A DNA stretch of 9,095 nucleotides, from positions 1-9,095 of the forward strand of contig URYM01000060.1 of the NCBI GenBank assembly GCA_900552095.1, given 5' to 3'. Positions 1 through 6,630 of the stretch are shown here, piece after piece. Made by a program: the position numbers and the translations under genes. A model generated the notes under the pieces. It had not been told where the DNA came from. It made no database searches and was given only the letters and a program-made list of their open reading frames with translations. Source of the DNA: an uncultured Blautia sp. (GTDB taxonomy: Bacteria; Bacillota; Clostridia; Lachnospirales; Lachnospiraceae). The first letter of the stretch is position 1. Every line of letters starts with the position of its first letter.

Positions 1-118
1 CGCTTCCGGTTCCTTCGTCGGCTGCGGCGTCACAGTCTCTTCCGGCTCCTTCGTCGGCTCCGGTGTCACGGTCGCTTCCGGTTCCTTCGTCGGCTCCGGC
101 GTCACAGTCGCTTCCGGT
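1..118 (-). repeat. 36-bp tandem repeat coding Pro/Thr/Glu linker
   Basis: Three full 36-bp units occupy 1-36, 37-72 and 73-108, followed by the first 10 bases of another unit (109-118). They differ at only a few positions, mostly silent; the visible coding changes are A to E and E to Q. Each unit encodes 12 residues rich in Pro, Thr and Glu. The window begins within the array, so the true copy number is unknown. Confidence 0.95.
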
Positions 119-663
119 TTTTCCTGCTCTTCTTTCAGCTCCTCATACTCCTCCGGCGTCAGTTTCTGCAGACTTCCCTCCGGCTCAACCTCAATTTCTT
201 CCCGGGGAAGACTGCTGTTGACCAGAGTGAGCACTGCTCCCTCCTTCACACGGATCAGCGTTTCACTGAAAGATTCGGCCCGTTTAATTGTTACTTCATC
301 GGTGAGATACCAGGTACTGTCCTGCGAAACAGTAACCGTGCCGCAGATATAAATCGTTCCGTACCCTTCTGTCAGTTTCTGTGCCTTTTCAAAAGTATGC
401 ACCGCATTTTCAACAGAAGTGCCTTCCCCATCTTTTCTGCGTTTCTTCTCCTGGTCTTTTTCAGAGTCTGCATACAACTCTTCCAGTTCCGCCTCTTTGA
501 TCTCCTCTGAGACATCCCCGTCTAAGTAAACAGACTTCGGCTCTTTAAGCTGCTCTTCTTCACCCGGCGCTGCCTGGACCGGAACGGCCGCAGCCAGCAT
601 GGTGAGAGACATGAGCAGGCCAAGAGCTCTGCTTCTTTTGCGCAGCATTTTATGCTCTTTCAC
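1..663 (-). CDS. Secreted surface protein with Pro/Thr/Glu repeat, N-terminal part (runs off left edge)
   Basis: The frame is open from 663 to the window edge (221 codons) with no stop, so the gene is partial. I chose GTG at 663 because GAGGTG (675-670) lies 6 nt upstream; ATG at 648 (residue 6) is the alternative but has only a weak site. Residues 6-31 form a signal peptide: a basic start (LRKRSR), a hydrophobic core (ALGLLMSLTMLAAAVPV) and a VQA-A cleavage site near residue 31. Residues about 33-80 are acidic and charged. Residues about 81-150 contain short beta-strand-like stretches (GTIYICGTVTV, STWYLTDEVTIKRA, ETLIRVKEGAVLTLVNSSL) of the kind seen in parallel beta-helix surface proteins. 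From about residue 180 a 12-residue repeat TKEPEATVTPEP begins and continues past the edge, resembling a cell-wall spacer. It is probably exported and surface-associated. The exact function is not recognised, and any C-terminal anchor or catalytic domain is outside the window. Confidence 0.8.
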   Translation of the reverse strand, partial: MKEHKMLRKRSRALGLLMSLTMLAAAVPVQAAPGEEEQLKEPKSVYLDGDVSEEIKEAELEELYADSEKDQEKKRRKDGEGTSVENAVHTFEKAQKLTEGYGTIYICGTVTVSQDSTWYLTDEVTIKRAESFSETLIRVKEGAVLTLVNSSLPREEIEVEPEGSLQKLTPEEYEELKEEQEKPEATVTPEPTKEPEATVTPEPTKEPEETVTPQPTKEPEA

Positions 664-677
664 TTCTCACACCTCAC

Positions 678-722
678 TTACATGATTGTGGCGGAATACT
701 GCGGAAAATTCTTCTGCCGCAT
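678..722 (-). CDS. Possible 14-residue leader ORF upstream of the surface protein
   Basis: On the minus strand a strong AAGGAGGG (732-725) is followed almost directly by ATG (722-720) and a 14-codon frame, MRQKNFPQYSATIM, ending in TAA (680-678). The stop lies 14 nt before the chosen GTG start of the surface protein gene and abuts its ribosome binding site, so translational coupling is conceivable. The spacing between the AGGAGG core and the ATG is very short (about 2-4 nt), which argues against efficient initiation. The peptide has no run of a single amino acid that would suggest classical attenuation. This is a weak call. Confidence 0.2.
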   Translation of the reverse strand: MRQKNFPQYSATIM

Positions 723-725
723 TCC
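693..725 (-). promoter_or_regulatory. Imperfect hairpin in the 5' leader of the surface protein gene
   Basis: GGAAT (693-697) plus GCGG (701-704) can pair with CCGC (717-720) plus ATTCC (721-725), giving 9 bp with a 3-nt bulge and a 12-nt loop. It sits between the predicted promoter (750-755) and the start codon (663) and overlaps the possible leader ORF, whose ATG lies in the stem. No U-tract follows, so it is not a terminator. A regulatory role is inferred only. Confidence 0.35.
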
Positions 726-749
726 CTCCTTGATACGGGTCTGGTAGCC

Positions 750-779
750 ATTATATCATATTTCTTTATAATTCGACAC
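750..779 (-). promoter_or_regulatory. Extended -10 promoter for the surface protein gene
   Basis: Reading the minus strand, a perfect TATAAT occupies 755-750 and is preceded by TGA (758-756), giving the extended -10 form TGnTATAAT. The best -35 is a weak GTGTCG at 779-774 with an 18-bp spacer. Transcription would start near 743, leaving a leader of about 80 nt. Confidence 0.65.
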
Positions 780-790
780 CCCTAAATTAG

Positions 791-870
791 ATTTTCCCGG
801 GAATCTTTGTTTTTCCCTTGCAATTTTCATGAAAATCTTGTATATTTTCTCTTATAATTTTCAAGAAAAA
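791..870 (+). promoter_or_regulatory. Three spaced TTTTC/GAAAA-type inverted repeats (possible operators)
   Basis: ATTTTCCCGGGAAT (791-804), the perfect palindrome ATTTTCATGAAAAT (823-836) and ATTTTCAAGAAAAA (857-870) share an ATTTTC half and a GAA-type second half. Their starts are 32 and 34 bp apart, close to three helical turns. The middle copy lies in the spacer of the predicted promoter and the third lies just past the expected start of transcription. This is the arrangement expected of operators for a dimeric repressor, but AT-rich chance similarity is possible. No known regulator is assigned. Confidence 0.35.
818..846 (+). promoter_or_regulatory. Promoter of the CNNM/CorC family gene
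   Basis: The -35 element TTGCAA (818-823) is separated by exactly 17 bp from the -10 element TATATT (841-846). A TATAAT at 853-858 is closer to consensus but has no matching -35 at a usable distance. The gene's ribosome binding site follows at 870-874. Confidence 0.6.
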
Positions 871-883
871 GGAGTGAATTTAT

Positions 884-2167
884 TTGGATCCCAGTGACGT
901 CGCCCAACTTGTGGTGATACTTGTCCTAATTGGACTTTCCGCATTTTTTTCTTCTGCGGAAACATCCCTTACTACCTGTAACCGTATCCATATCCTGAGC
1001 CTTGCTGAAGAAGGCAGCCGAAAGGCCAAAACCCTTTTGAAAGTGGTGGAAAATTCCGGAAAGATGCTCAGCACTATCCTGATCGGAAATAACATTGTAA
1101 ATATTTCCGCCTCCGCCCTGATGACCACACTGACTACAGAAGTGCTCGGCAGCCAGGCAGTAGGTATCGGAACCGGTATCCTTACCCTTCTGATCCTGAT
1201 CTTCGGTGAAATCACACCGAAAACAGTGGCCACCGTCAATCCGGACCGGCTGGCGCTCTTCTATGCGCCTGTCATCTATGGACTGATGAAACTTTTAACT
1301 CCGGTCATCTTCCTGGTCAACAAACTCTCCAATGGCGTGCTCTTTCTGCTCCGGGTAGATCCCAACGCGAAAAACCGCACCATGACGGAGAATGAGCTGC
1401 GTACGATCGTAGATGTAAGCCACGAGGACGGTGTGATTGAAAAAGAAGAAAAGCAGATGATCTACAATGTGTTCGATTTCGGAGATTCCCAGGCAAAGGA
1501 TGTGATGGTTCCCCGGATCGATATGTGTTTTCTCGATGTGGAAAGTTCTCTTGAGGATCTGATGAAAACGATCCGAAAAGAAACCTATACCCGTTATCCT
1601 GTCTTTGACGGCGACATCGATAATGTGATCGGAGTTCTCAATGTCAAAGATCTCCTCATGGCAGAACAGAAAACACCGTTTTGCCTGCGCAGCCTTCTGC
1701 GTGAGCCTTATTTTACCTACGAACACAAAAACACTTCCGAGCTTCTCCTGGATATGCGCCAGCAGTCCAATAATTTTGCGATCGTGCTGGATGAATACGG
1801 CGCTACCGCCGGCCTGATCACACTGGAGGATCTTCTGGAAGAGATCGTCGGGGAAATCCGGGACGAATACGACGGGGAAGAAGAAGAAATGCTGACAGAA
1901 CTGATTCCCGGCCGCGAATACCGCGCCCTCGGTTCTGCAAAACTGGATGACCTGAATGAAATTCTGCACACCGGCCTGGAATCCGAGGATTACGACTCCA
2001 TCGGAGGATATATCATCGAACAGCTGGATCGTCTTCCGGTTCCCGGCGAATCGGCAGTTACGCCGGACGGGATCAAGCTGGTAGTGGAAACAGTAGCCAA
2101 AAAACGGATTGAGCAGGTACATATCTATCTGCCGGAGCCAAAAGAAGAAAGCTCTGAAGAATACTAA
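884..2167 (+). CDS. CNNM/CorC (HlyC) family membrane protein with CBS pair
   Basis: This is a complete 427-residue integral membrane protein of the CNNM/CorC family (UPF0053), whose members are linked to magnesium or other divalent cation efflux and homeostasis. The DUF21/CNNM membrane domain covers roughly residues 1-155, with hydrophobic segments near 8-24, 62-85, 92-110 and 122-158 and the typical stretches FFSSAETSLTT (21-31), IGNNIVNISAS (67-77) and FGEITPK (107-113). A CBS pair follows at about 205-325 (DVMVPRIDM at 206-214; LDEYGATAGLITLEDLLEEIVGE at 302-324). The C-terminal CorC_HlyC domain is at about 335-418. The start is TTG at 884, set by AGGAG at 870-874 with a 9-nt spacer; there is no good ATG alternative before the first transmembrane segment. 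The family's old 'hemolysin' label does not imply toxin activity. It is monocistronic, between its own promoter and a terminator at 2171. Confidence 0.93.
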   Translation: MDPSDVAQLVVILVLIGLSAFFSSAETSLTTCNRIHILSLAEEGSRKAKTLLKVVENSGKMLSTILIGNNIVNISASALMTTLTTEVLGSQAVGIGTGILTLLILIFGEITPKTVATVNPDRLALFYAPVIYGLMKLLTPVIFLVNKLSNGVLFLLRVDPNAKNRTMTENELRTIVDVSHEDGVIEKEEKQMIYNVFDFGDSQAKDVMVPRIDMCFLDVESSLEDLMKTIRKETYTRYPVFDGDIDNVIGVLNVKDLLMAEQKTPFCLRSLLREPYFTYEHKNTSELLLDMRQQSNNFAIVLDEYGATAGLITLEDLLEEIVGEIRDEYDGEEEEMLTELIPGREYRALGSAKLDDLNEILHTGLESEDYDSIGGYIIEQLDRLPVPGESAVTPDGIKLVVETVAKKRIEQVHIYLPEPKEESSEEY

Positions 2168-2170
2168 AGA

Positions 2171-2209
2171 GAGGCTGCCCCAAGTCATAAAACGACTCAG
2201 GGCAGCCTC
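2171..2209. terminator. Bidirectional hairpin terminator between convergent genes
   Basis: GAGGCTGCCC (2171-2180) pairs perfectly with GGGCAGCCTC (2200-2209). An inner AGTC/GACT pair extends the stem around a short A-rich loop. It sits between the stops of two convergent genes (2167 and 2237). The tails are only modestly U-rich on either strand (CCTTATGT on plus, TCTTTAGT on minus), so efficiency may be moderate. Confidence 0.75.
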
Positions 2210-2236
2210 CCTTATGTCAAACTGTTCCTAACAAAA

Positions 2237-3517
2237 TCAGAATAAATTTTCAACTCTGTCGGCTATACTCTGCACTGCCTGCTCTGGACTATAATCTTCT
2301 TCCAGAATACATTTCTGAATCTCATTCGCTATAATCTCTTTTGTCTCTGCGTACTCCGGAATAAAGGTTGCCTCGGCAGAATACTGTACATTGTCCAGAA
2401 TAATCTGCAGATTGGGATCTGCAGATACCATCTCTTTGTACTCATCCAATTCAGTACAGCTTTCCCGCAGCGGCAGATATCCTGTTCCATTTGCCCATTT
2501 TAAAGCATTCTCAGCATTTGTCATAAACTTTATAAATTCCCATCCTGCTCTCTCTTCCTCTTCGCTATGTCCCTGAAACATCATAAGATTAGAACCACCG
2601 GCCGGGTAAGACAATGTTTTATCTTCCGGAATTGCTGCTACACCAACTTCAAATCCGCAAGTTTTCTCCAGCCCTTTCAGCTGCGCACTACTCTGCATGA
2701 TCATAGCTGCCGTACCTCCGGCAAAAGCATTTCTGCATGCCTCAGATGAATTATAATCCTGACCAGAAGGAACATGCATGCTGCCGGCATCAATCATTTC
2801 TTTCCACAAATAAAGGGGCGCCGTACCACTTTCGTTATTAAATCCAATAGAAGTATTATCCTCATTATAAATGGAGCCGCCTGCATTCATCATAAGACTG
2901 CAGTAGTACCACTGATCCAGAGGGCAGGAATACCCATATGTTCCATCGACGGTAAGTGCCGCTGCTGCAGTTTTTAACTCCTCCCAATTTTGAGGCGGAT
3001 TATTCACATCCAATCCGGCTGTCTGAAATTTATCTTTATTGTAATATAGAACCGGAAGACTTCTGGAATGAGGAAGCGAGATCAGTTCATCGTTATAATA
3101 AGATGCATCCAGGAGACCCGGCATAAAATCATCCAGGTCAAACTCATCCTCTTCCACATACGGCTGCAGATCTACCAGCTGTCCGGCATCTGCAAAAACT
3201 CCCAGACTTCCGATTTCCATCTGTGCAACAACCGGCGCTTCCCCCGCTGAAAGTGCCGCCTGCATCTTTGTGCTTGCATCTGTGTAAGAACCCTGATGTA
3301 CTGCTTTTACTACAATTTCATCCTGGGATTCATTGAAAGCATCCGTCATCTCCTGAATCAATTCCCCATTCGAGGCTCCCATACAATGCCAAAATTCAAT
3401 TTCCACCTTTTCAGAAGCTGTCTCCCCAGAATCTCCCTTTTTCTCTTCGGATCCACATCCCCCTAAAAGTCCCATAGTCAAAGCTGTAATCAACATCAAT
3501 GCCACTTTTTTCTTCAT
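2237..3517 (-). CDS. ugpB: ABC transporter solute-binding lipoprotein, UgpB-like
   Basis: This 426-residue extracellular receptor is anchored as a lipoprotein: a signal sequence MKKKVALMLITALTMG leads to lipobox LGGC with the modified Cys at 21, followed by a charged Gly/Ser/Glu linker. The fold is the family 1 (MalE/UgpB) binding protein type. Compared by eye with E. coli UgpB as I remember it, shared stretches are FWHCMG..NGE (42-52), GSY (76-78), PVLYYNKDKFQTAGLD (155-170), GGSN (307-310) and GTGYLP (344-349). Candidate ligand contacts in matching positions are Tyr78, Glu101, Ser153, Trp203 and Tyr347. The conserved phosphate-binding Arg near the C-terminus of UgpB is not obvious here (Lys393 is closest). 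It starts at ATG 3517 behind AAAGGAG and is the last gene of the five-gene operon, 17 nt after the phosphodiesterase. Receptor identity is firm. The glycerol-3-phosphate or glycerophosphodiester ligand is inferred, and a sugar ligand remains possible. Confidence 0.9.
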   Translation of the reverse strand: MKKKVALMLITALTMGLLGGCGSEEKKGDSGETASEKVEIEFWHCMGASNGELIQEMTDAFNESQDEIVVKAVHQGSYTDASTKMQAALSAGEAPVVAQMEIGSLGVFADAGQLVDLQPYVEEDEFDLDDFMPGLLDASYYNDELISLPHSRSLPVLYYNKDKFQTAGLDVNNPPQNWEELKTAAAALTVDGTYGYSCPLDQWYYCSLMMNAGGSIYNEDNTSIGFNNESGTAPLYLWKEMIDAGSMHVPSGQDYNSSEACRNAFAGGTAAMIMQSSAQLKGLEKTCGFEVGVAAIPEDKTLSYPAGGSNLMMFQGHSEEEERAGWEFIKFMTNAENALKWANGTGYLPLRESCTELDEYKEMVSADPNLQIILDNVQYSAEATFIPEYAETKEIIANEIQKCILEEDYSPEQAVQSIADRVENLF

Positions 3518-3534
3518 ATCCAGTTTCTCCTTTA

Positions 3535-4827
3535 TTATTTATTTTTTAAAATTTCTTTCAAAACACATCCCTGCGCCCAGGGCATTTCCACACCTAAAAT
3601 TTCCGCATAGGTAGGTGCTTCATCTGTCAGATCAGCCTTCTCTATTATTACACCGGTTCGTATATCCGGTCCTGCCGCAAAGAAAATTGGCTGCGGACCT
3701 TTCTCCGGCAGATGACCGTGAGCCGAAACCGACAATTTATAATCCGAATTATCGGTTGGACAAAGTACTTCTCCACTGCAATTGTTTCCAAAAGCTGTTC
3801 CTACCCATCCCTCAATCACATAATCAAAGGGACCTTCCAGATGATATTTCTCTTTCAGCTCTTTTTTATCAAAATATTGCTCACAGCCGTAAGCCTCATT
3901 CTCACACCATTCCCTGAGCAATTTTTCGACACGGCAGCGAACCTCCTGATCTGAAGGATCTTTAAGTACTACATGAGCAGAAATGCCTGCCGAATGAATA
4001 TAACACTGATAATCTTTCACTTTTCCATTCTCATCCAGCTGTATCAGACCTTCCTTCTCCAGCAGAACATTCGGATGAAACACCTGTTTTACCGGAAGAT
4101 GCCCATGATCTCCCATTACTGCAACATCATATTGTTCAAAAATCTCTTTCTCCCGCATCAAATCAAATAACATGCCAACTTTTCTGTCACATTCCAGAAG
4201 AGCTGTTTTCGCTTCCGGCGAAAAGGCTCCAAATTTGTGCCGTGCATGATCCAGATAAGATAAATGCAGCAAAATTACATCCGGTTCATGATCTCTGATC
4301 ACCTCATAAAGACAGTGTACGCCAAAATTATCCAGTTCCGGCTGATACTTCCAATTTAAAAGATGGGCATACCTATCATACAGCTCCATCATTCCTTCTG
4401 AACAAACAGCCTGAAATCTCGATCTTGAATCTCCTCCGGGATCATCTGACCAGATTTCCGGAATGTTATAGTCAATATGCGGATCCGCCCCTGTCACCGG
4501 CCAATTCACACAGGCAGTCGTATAATCAGCTTCTTTTGCCGCGTCAAAAATTGTACTGGTTCCCAGTTCTCTGCGATACCAGTGCCACGCCGGATGATCT
4601 ACCCCCACTTCTACCTTCTCATTGTGGTAAATTCCGTGTTTTTCTTGATAACACCCGGTCATCATTGTCGCATGTGCCACATACGTCATAGCCGGATAGG
4701 AGGACCGCATTTTCTGTACTACAGATCCCCGCTGATAAATCCCATAAAGATTCGGACATTCCTCCAGCCAGGGAAGATCATCAAAAAACAGTGAATCTAC
4801 GGAAATAACAAATAATTTTTTCTTCAT
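3535..4827 (-). CDS. Cytoplasmic alkaline-phosphatase-superfamily phosphodiesterase (NPP-like)
   Basis: This 430-residue enzyme belongs to the type I phosphodiesterase/nucleotide pyrophosphatase branch of the alkaline phosphatase superfamily, which hydrolyses phosphate mono- or diesters with two zinc-type metal ions. All expected residues are visible in family order: Asp11 (VISVDSL), nucleophile Thr48 (SSYPAMTYVAHATMMTG), Asp193 and His197 (LDHARH), Asp240-His241 (MGDHGH) and His370 (SAHGH). The start ATG at 4827 has GGGGGAG upstream. The frame stays open to an ATG at 4956, but that start would overlap the permease gene by 112 nt. There is no signal peptide or transmembrane segment, so the protein is predicted to act in the cytoplasm, on whatever the neighbouring transporter imports. 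It lies 17 nt after the second permease and 17 nt before the receptor gene. Likely substrates are glycerophosphodiesters; phosphonate-type esters or nucleotides are alternatives. Superfamily assignment is strong, substrate weak. Confidence 0.88.
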   Translation of the reverse strand: MKKKLFVISVDSLFFDDLPWLEECPNLYGIYQRGSVVQKMRSSYPAMTYVAHATMMTGCYQEKHGIYHNEKVEVGVDHPAWHWYRRELGTSTIFDAAKEADYTTACVNWPVTGADPHIDYNIPEIWSDDPGGDSRSRFQAVCSEGMMELYDRYAHLLNWKYQPELDNFGVHCLYEVIRDHEPDVILLHLSYLDHARHKFGAFSPEAKTALLECDRKVGMLFDLMREKEIFEQYDVAVMGDHGHLPVKQVFHPNVLLEKEGLIQLDENGKVKDYQCYIHSAGISAHVVLKDPSDQEVRCRVEKLLREWCENEAYGCEQYFDKKELKEKYHLEGPFDYVIEGWVGTAFGNNCSGEVLCPTDNSDYKLSVSAHGHLPEKGPQPIFFAAGPDIRTGVIIEKADLTDEAPTYAEILGVEMPWAQGCVLKEILKNK

Positions 4828-4844
4828 GATACATTTTCTCCCCC

Positions 4845-5690
4845 TTATTTGATTCCGGAATAAGCAAAAGAATTCCGGATCTTTTTGCTCGCAAACAGAT
4901 AAATAATCAGAATCGGCAGTACCAGAATCACGTTTCCGGCCATAATAATATGCCACATCTGAAGTGTCTCTGAAGATTTCAGCGCTGCCACGCCCACCGG
5001 CAGTGTCCTTAGAGTTTCATCTGCCGTCATGATCAGCGGCCAGAAATAGCTGTTCCAGGTTGAGATAAAGGACAGGAGCCCGATCGTCACAAGCGCCGGT
5101 TTCGCCATAGGCATCATTACCTTAAACATGATCTTCAGATTGCTGGCATCATCTAATTTTGCTGCCTCAATTACTTCCTGCGGGATCTGCATAAAATACT
5201 GGCGCAACATAAAAATCCCAAATGGATTAGAAATGAACGGCAGAATCAGCGGCAGCAAAGTCCCCAGAAGCTTTACTTTACTGAACATCAGATATACCGG
5301 AAGAAAAGTAATCTGCTGCGGAATCATCTGACCCAGCAGTACCAGCCCGAAAAACAGCTTACTCCCCCGATACTGATGTCTTGCCAGACTGTACGCTGCC
5401 GGTACGATAACCAGATATTGCAGCACCAGTACCGTAAGACTTACAATCACAGAATTCAGAAAATAACGTCCAATAGGAACGGTCTCAAATACATGGGCAT
5501 AGTTTTCCCAGTGAAGACTTTCCGGAATCAACGTCGGCGGAAACTGAAGAGCTTCTGCCAGATCCTTCAGGGAAGTACTGATCATCCAGTAAAAGGGAAA
5601 CACAAAAATAAGGATGACCACAAGTTTAAGCGCTGTATTCAACATCCGCCCCGCCTTATTCAAATAAACATCTCTCTTATAGTTTTCCAC
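4845..5690 (-). CDS. ugpE: ABC transporter permease, MalG/UgpE type
   Basis: This 281-residue inner permease subunit of a carbohydrate-uptake class 1 importer has about six hydrophobic segments (near residues 20-38, 78-100, 112-134, 142-162, 198-218 and 248-267). The EAA loop that docks onto the ATPase is at about 175-198 (EAAKLDDASNLKIMFKVMMP). The motifs FPFYWMISTSLK (31-42) and GIFMLRQYF (158-166) are typical of the MalG/UgpE half. The start is GTG at 5690, set by AGGAGGG with a 7-nt spacer. It follows the partner permease by 12 nt and precedes the phosphodiesterase by 17 nt, so the four other operon genes are its likely partners. Length is normal for the family. Confidence 0.92.
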   Translation of the reverse strand: MENYKRDVYLNKAGRMLNTALKLVVILIFVFPFYWMISTSLKDLAEALQFPPTLIPESLHWENYAHVFETVPIGRYFLNSVIVSLTVLVLQYLVIVPAAYSLARHQYRGSKLFFGLVLLGQMIPQQITFLPVYLMFSKVKLLGTLLPLILPFISNPFGIFMLRQYFMQIPQEVIEAAKLDDASNLKIMFKVMMPMAKPALVTIGLLSFISTWNSYFWPLIMTADETLRTLPVGVAALKSSETLQMWHIIMAGNVILVLPILIIYLFASKKIRNSFAYSGIK

Positions 5691-5702
5691 GTCTCTTCCC
5701 TC

Positions 5703-6605
5703 CTACTGATAATGTACTCTATTTTTGCTCACGCCAAACTGTACATAAGTCATAACACATACAAGAGCCAGCAGAATTACACCCGCCGCGCAGGCAATTC
5801 CCGGTTTTCCATAACGAAATGCATATGTATAAATATAGTAAACCAGCGTATTGGTAGAATCAATCGGCCCTCCCTGTGTCATAACATTTACTGCATCAAA
5901 AATCTTAAAAGAGGCAATAGATGCTACTACTGAAGTAAATAATATAGTCGGAGAGATCATGGGAAGCGTAATTTTGAAAAATGTACGCGCCTTTGACGTA
6001 TTGTCCAATTCTGCCGCCTCATAAATACTTCTAGGCACTGTCTGCAAAGCCGCAAGAACCAGCAACACATAATATCCCACACTCTTCCATACCATAACCA
6101 GTACCAGAGAAACCATCGAAGTCTCCGGACTGGACAAAAATGGAAATTTTGAAAATCCCAGTTTTGTTATGACCATATTAAAAAATCCTGTCTCCGGCTC
6201 CATCAGCCACAAAAATACAATAGATACAGACACCATGGAAATAACATGCGGTGTAAAAATACATGCCTGCACCATATTATTCAGTCTTTTCCCTTTTGAT
6301 CCATTCAGCCATACGGCAATCAAAATTGCCAGTACCATCGTAAGTACTACAAATAATACCGTATAAATCACTGTATTGGCCAGCACCTTGGGAAAATCAT
6401 CCGATGTGAAAAGCTGACTGTAATTTTCCAATCCTACAAATTCTGTCTTTTTAGAAATCAAACTTCCGGAGAATAAAGATCTGTAAATCAGATAAAATAC
6501 CGGATAAACAGTAAAAACACAGAGCAGGATCACTGCCGGCATAGCGGTGATCACTCCCAGCCTCCTGTCTTTGCGCTCACTCATACTTCGCGTTTTCTTT
6601 TTCAC
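5703..6605 (-). CDS. ugpA: ABC transporter permease, MalF/UgpA type
   Basis: This 300-residue permease subunit pairs with the UgpE-like protein. It has a charged N-terminus and hydrophobic segments near 17-42, 77-100, 112-135, 163-187, 219-238 and 267-290. The EAA loop is at about 196-219 (EAAELDNTSKARTFFKITLP). FVGLENY (56-62), the ALQTVPRSIYEAAELD region and the very C-terminal VHYQ resemble UgpA more than the longer MalF, and it lacks MalF's large periplasmic insertion. The start is GTG at 6605 behind GGGAGGTG (spacer about 5 nt). It follows the ATPase gene by 25 nt. Confidence 0.92.
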   Translation of the reverse strand: MKKKTRSMSERKDRRLGVITAMPAVILLCVFTVYPVFYLIYRSLFSGSLISKKTEFVGLENYSQLFTSDDFPKVLANTVIYTVLFVVLTMVLAILIAVWLNGSKGKRLNNMVQACIFTPHVISMVSVSIVFLWLMEPETGFFNMVITKLGFSKFPFLSSPETSMVSLVLVMVWKSVGYYVLLVLAALQTVPRSIYEAAELDNTSKARTFFKITLPMISPTILFTSVVASIASFKIFDAVNVMTQGGPIDSTNTLVYYIYTYAFRYGKPGIACAAGVILLALVCVMTYVQFGVSKNRVHYQ

Positions 6606-6630
6606 GTCTACACCTCCCTCTCACCGTTTT

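Noticed and set aside
880..1239. 119-residue minus-strand frame opposite the start of the CNNM gene
   Set aside because: Shadow of the coding sequence; low-complexity Arg/Ser/Ile composition and no ribosome binding site or domain.
1295..2188. 297-residue minus-strand frame opposite the CNNM gene
   Set aside because: It is antisense to a complete, well-recognised gene, is rich in Phe/His/Gln typical of reversed coding sequence, and runs through the terminator.
4828..4956. 43-residue N-terminal extension of the phosphodiesterase from an ATG at 4956
   Set aside because: It would lie almost wholly inside the permease gene and lacks family features. The ATG at 4827 has GGGGGAG upstream and begins the conserved first strand.
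5376..5933. 185-residue plus-strand frame spanning the junction of the two permease genes
   Set aside because: It crosses two convincing minus-strand genes, and its composition and lack of motifs fit an antisense artefact.
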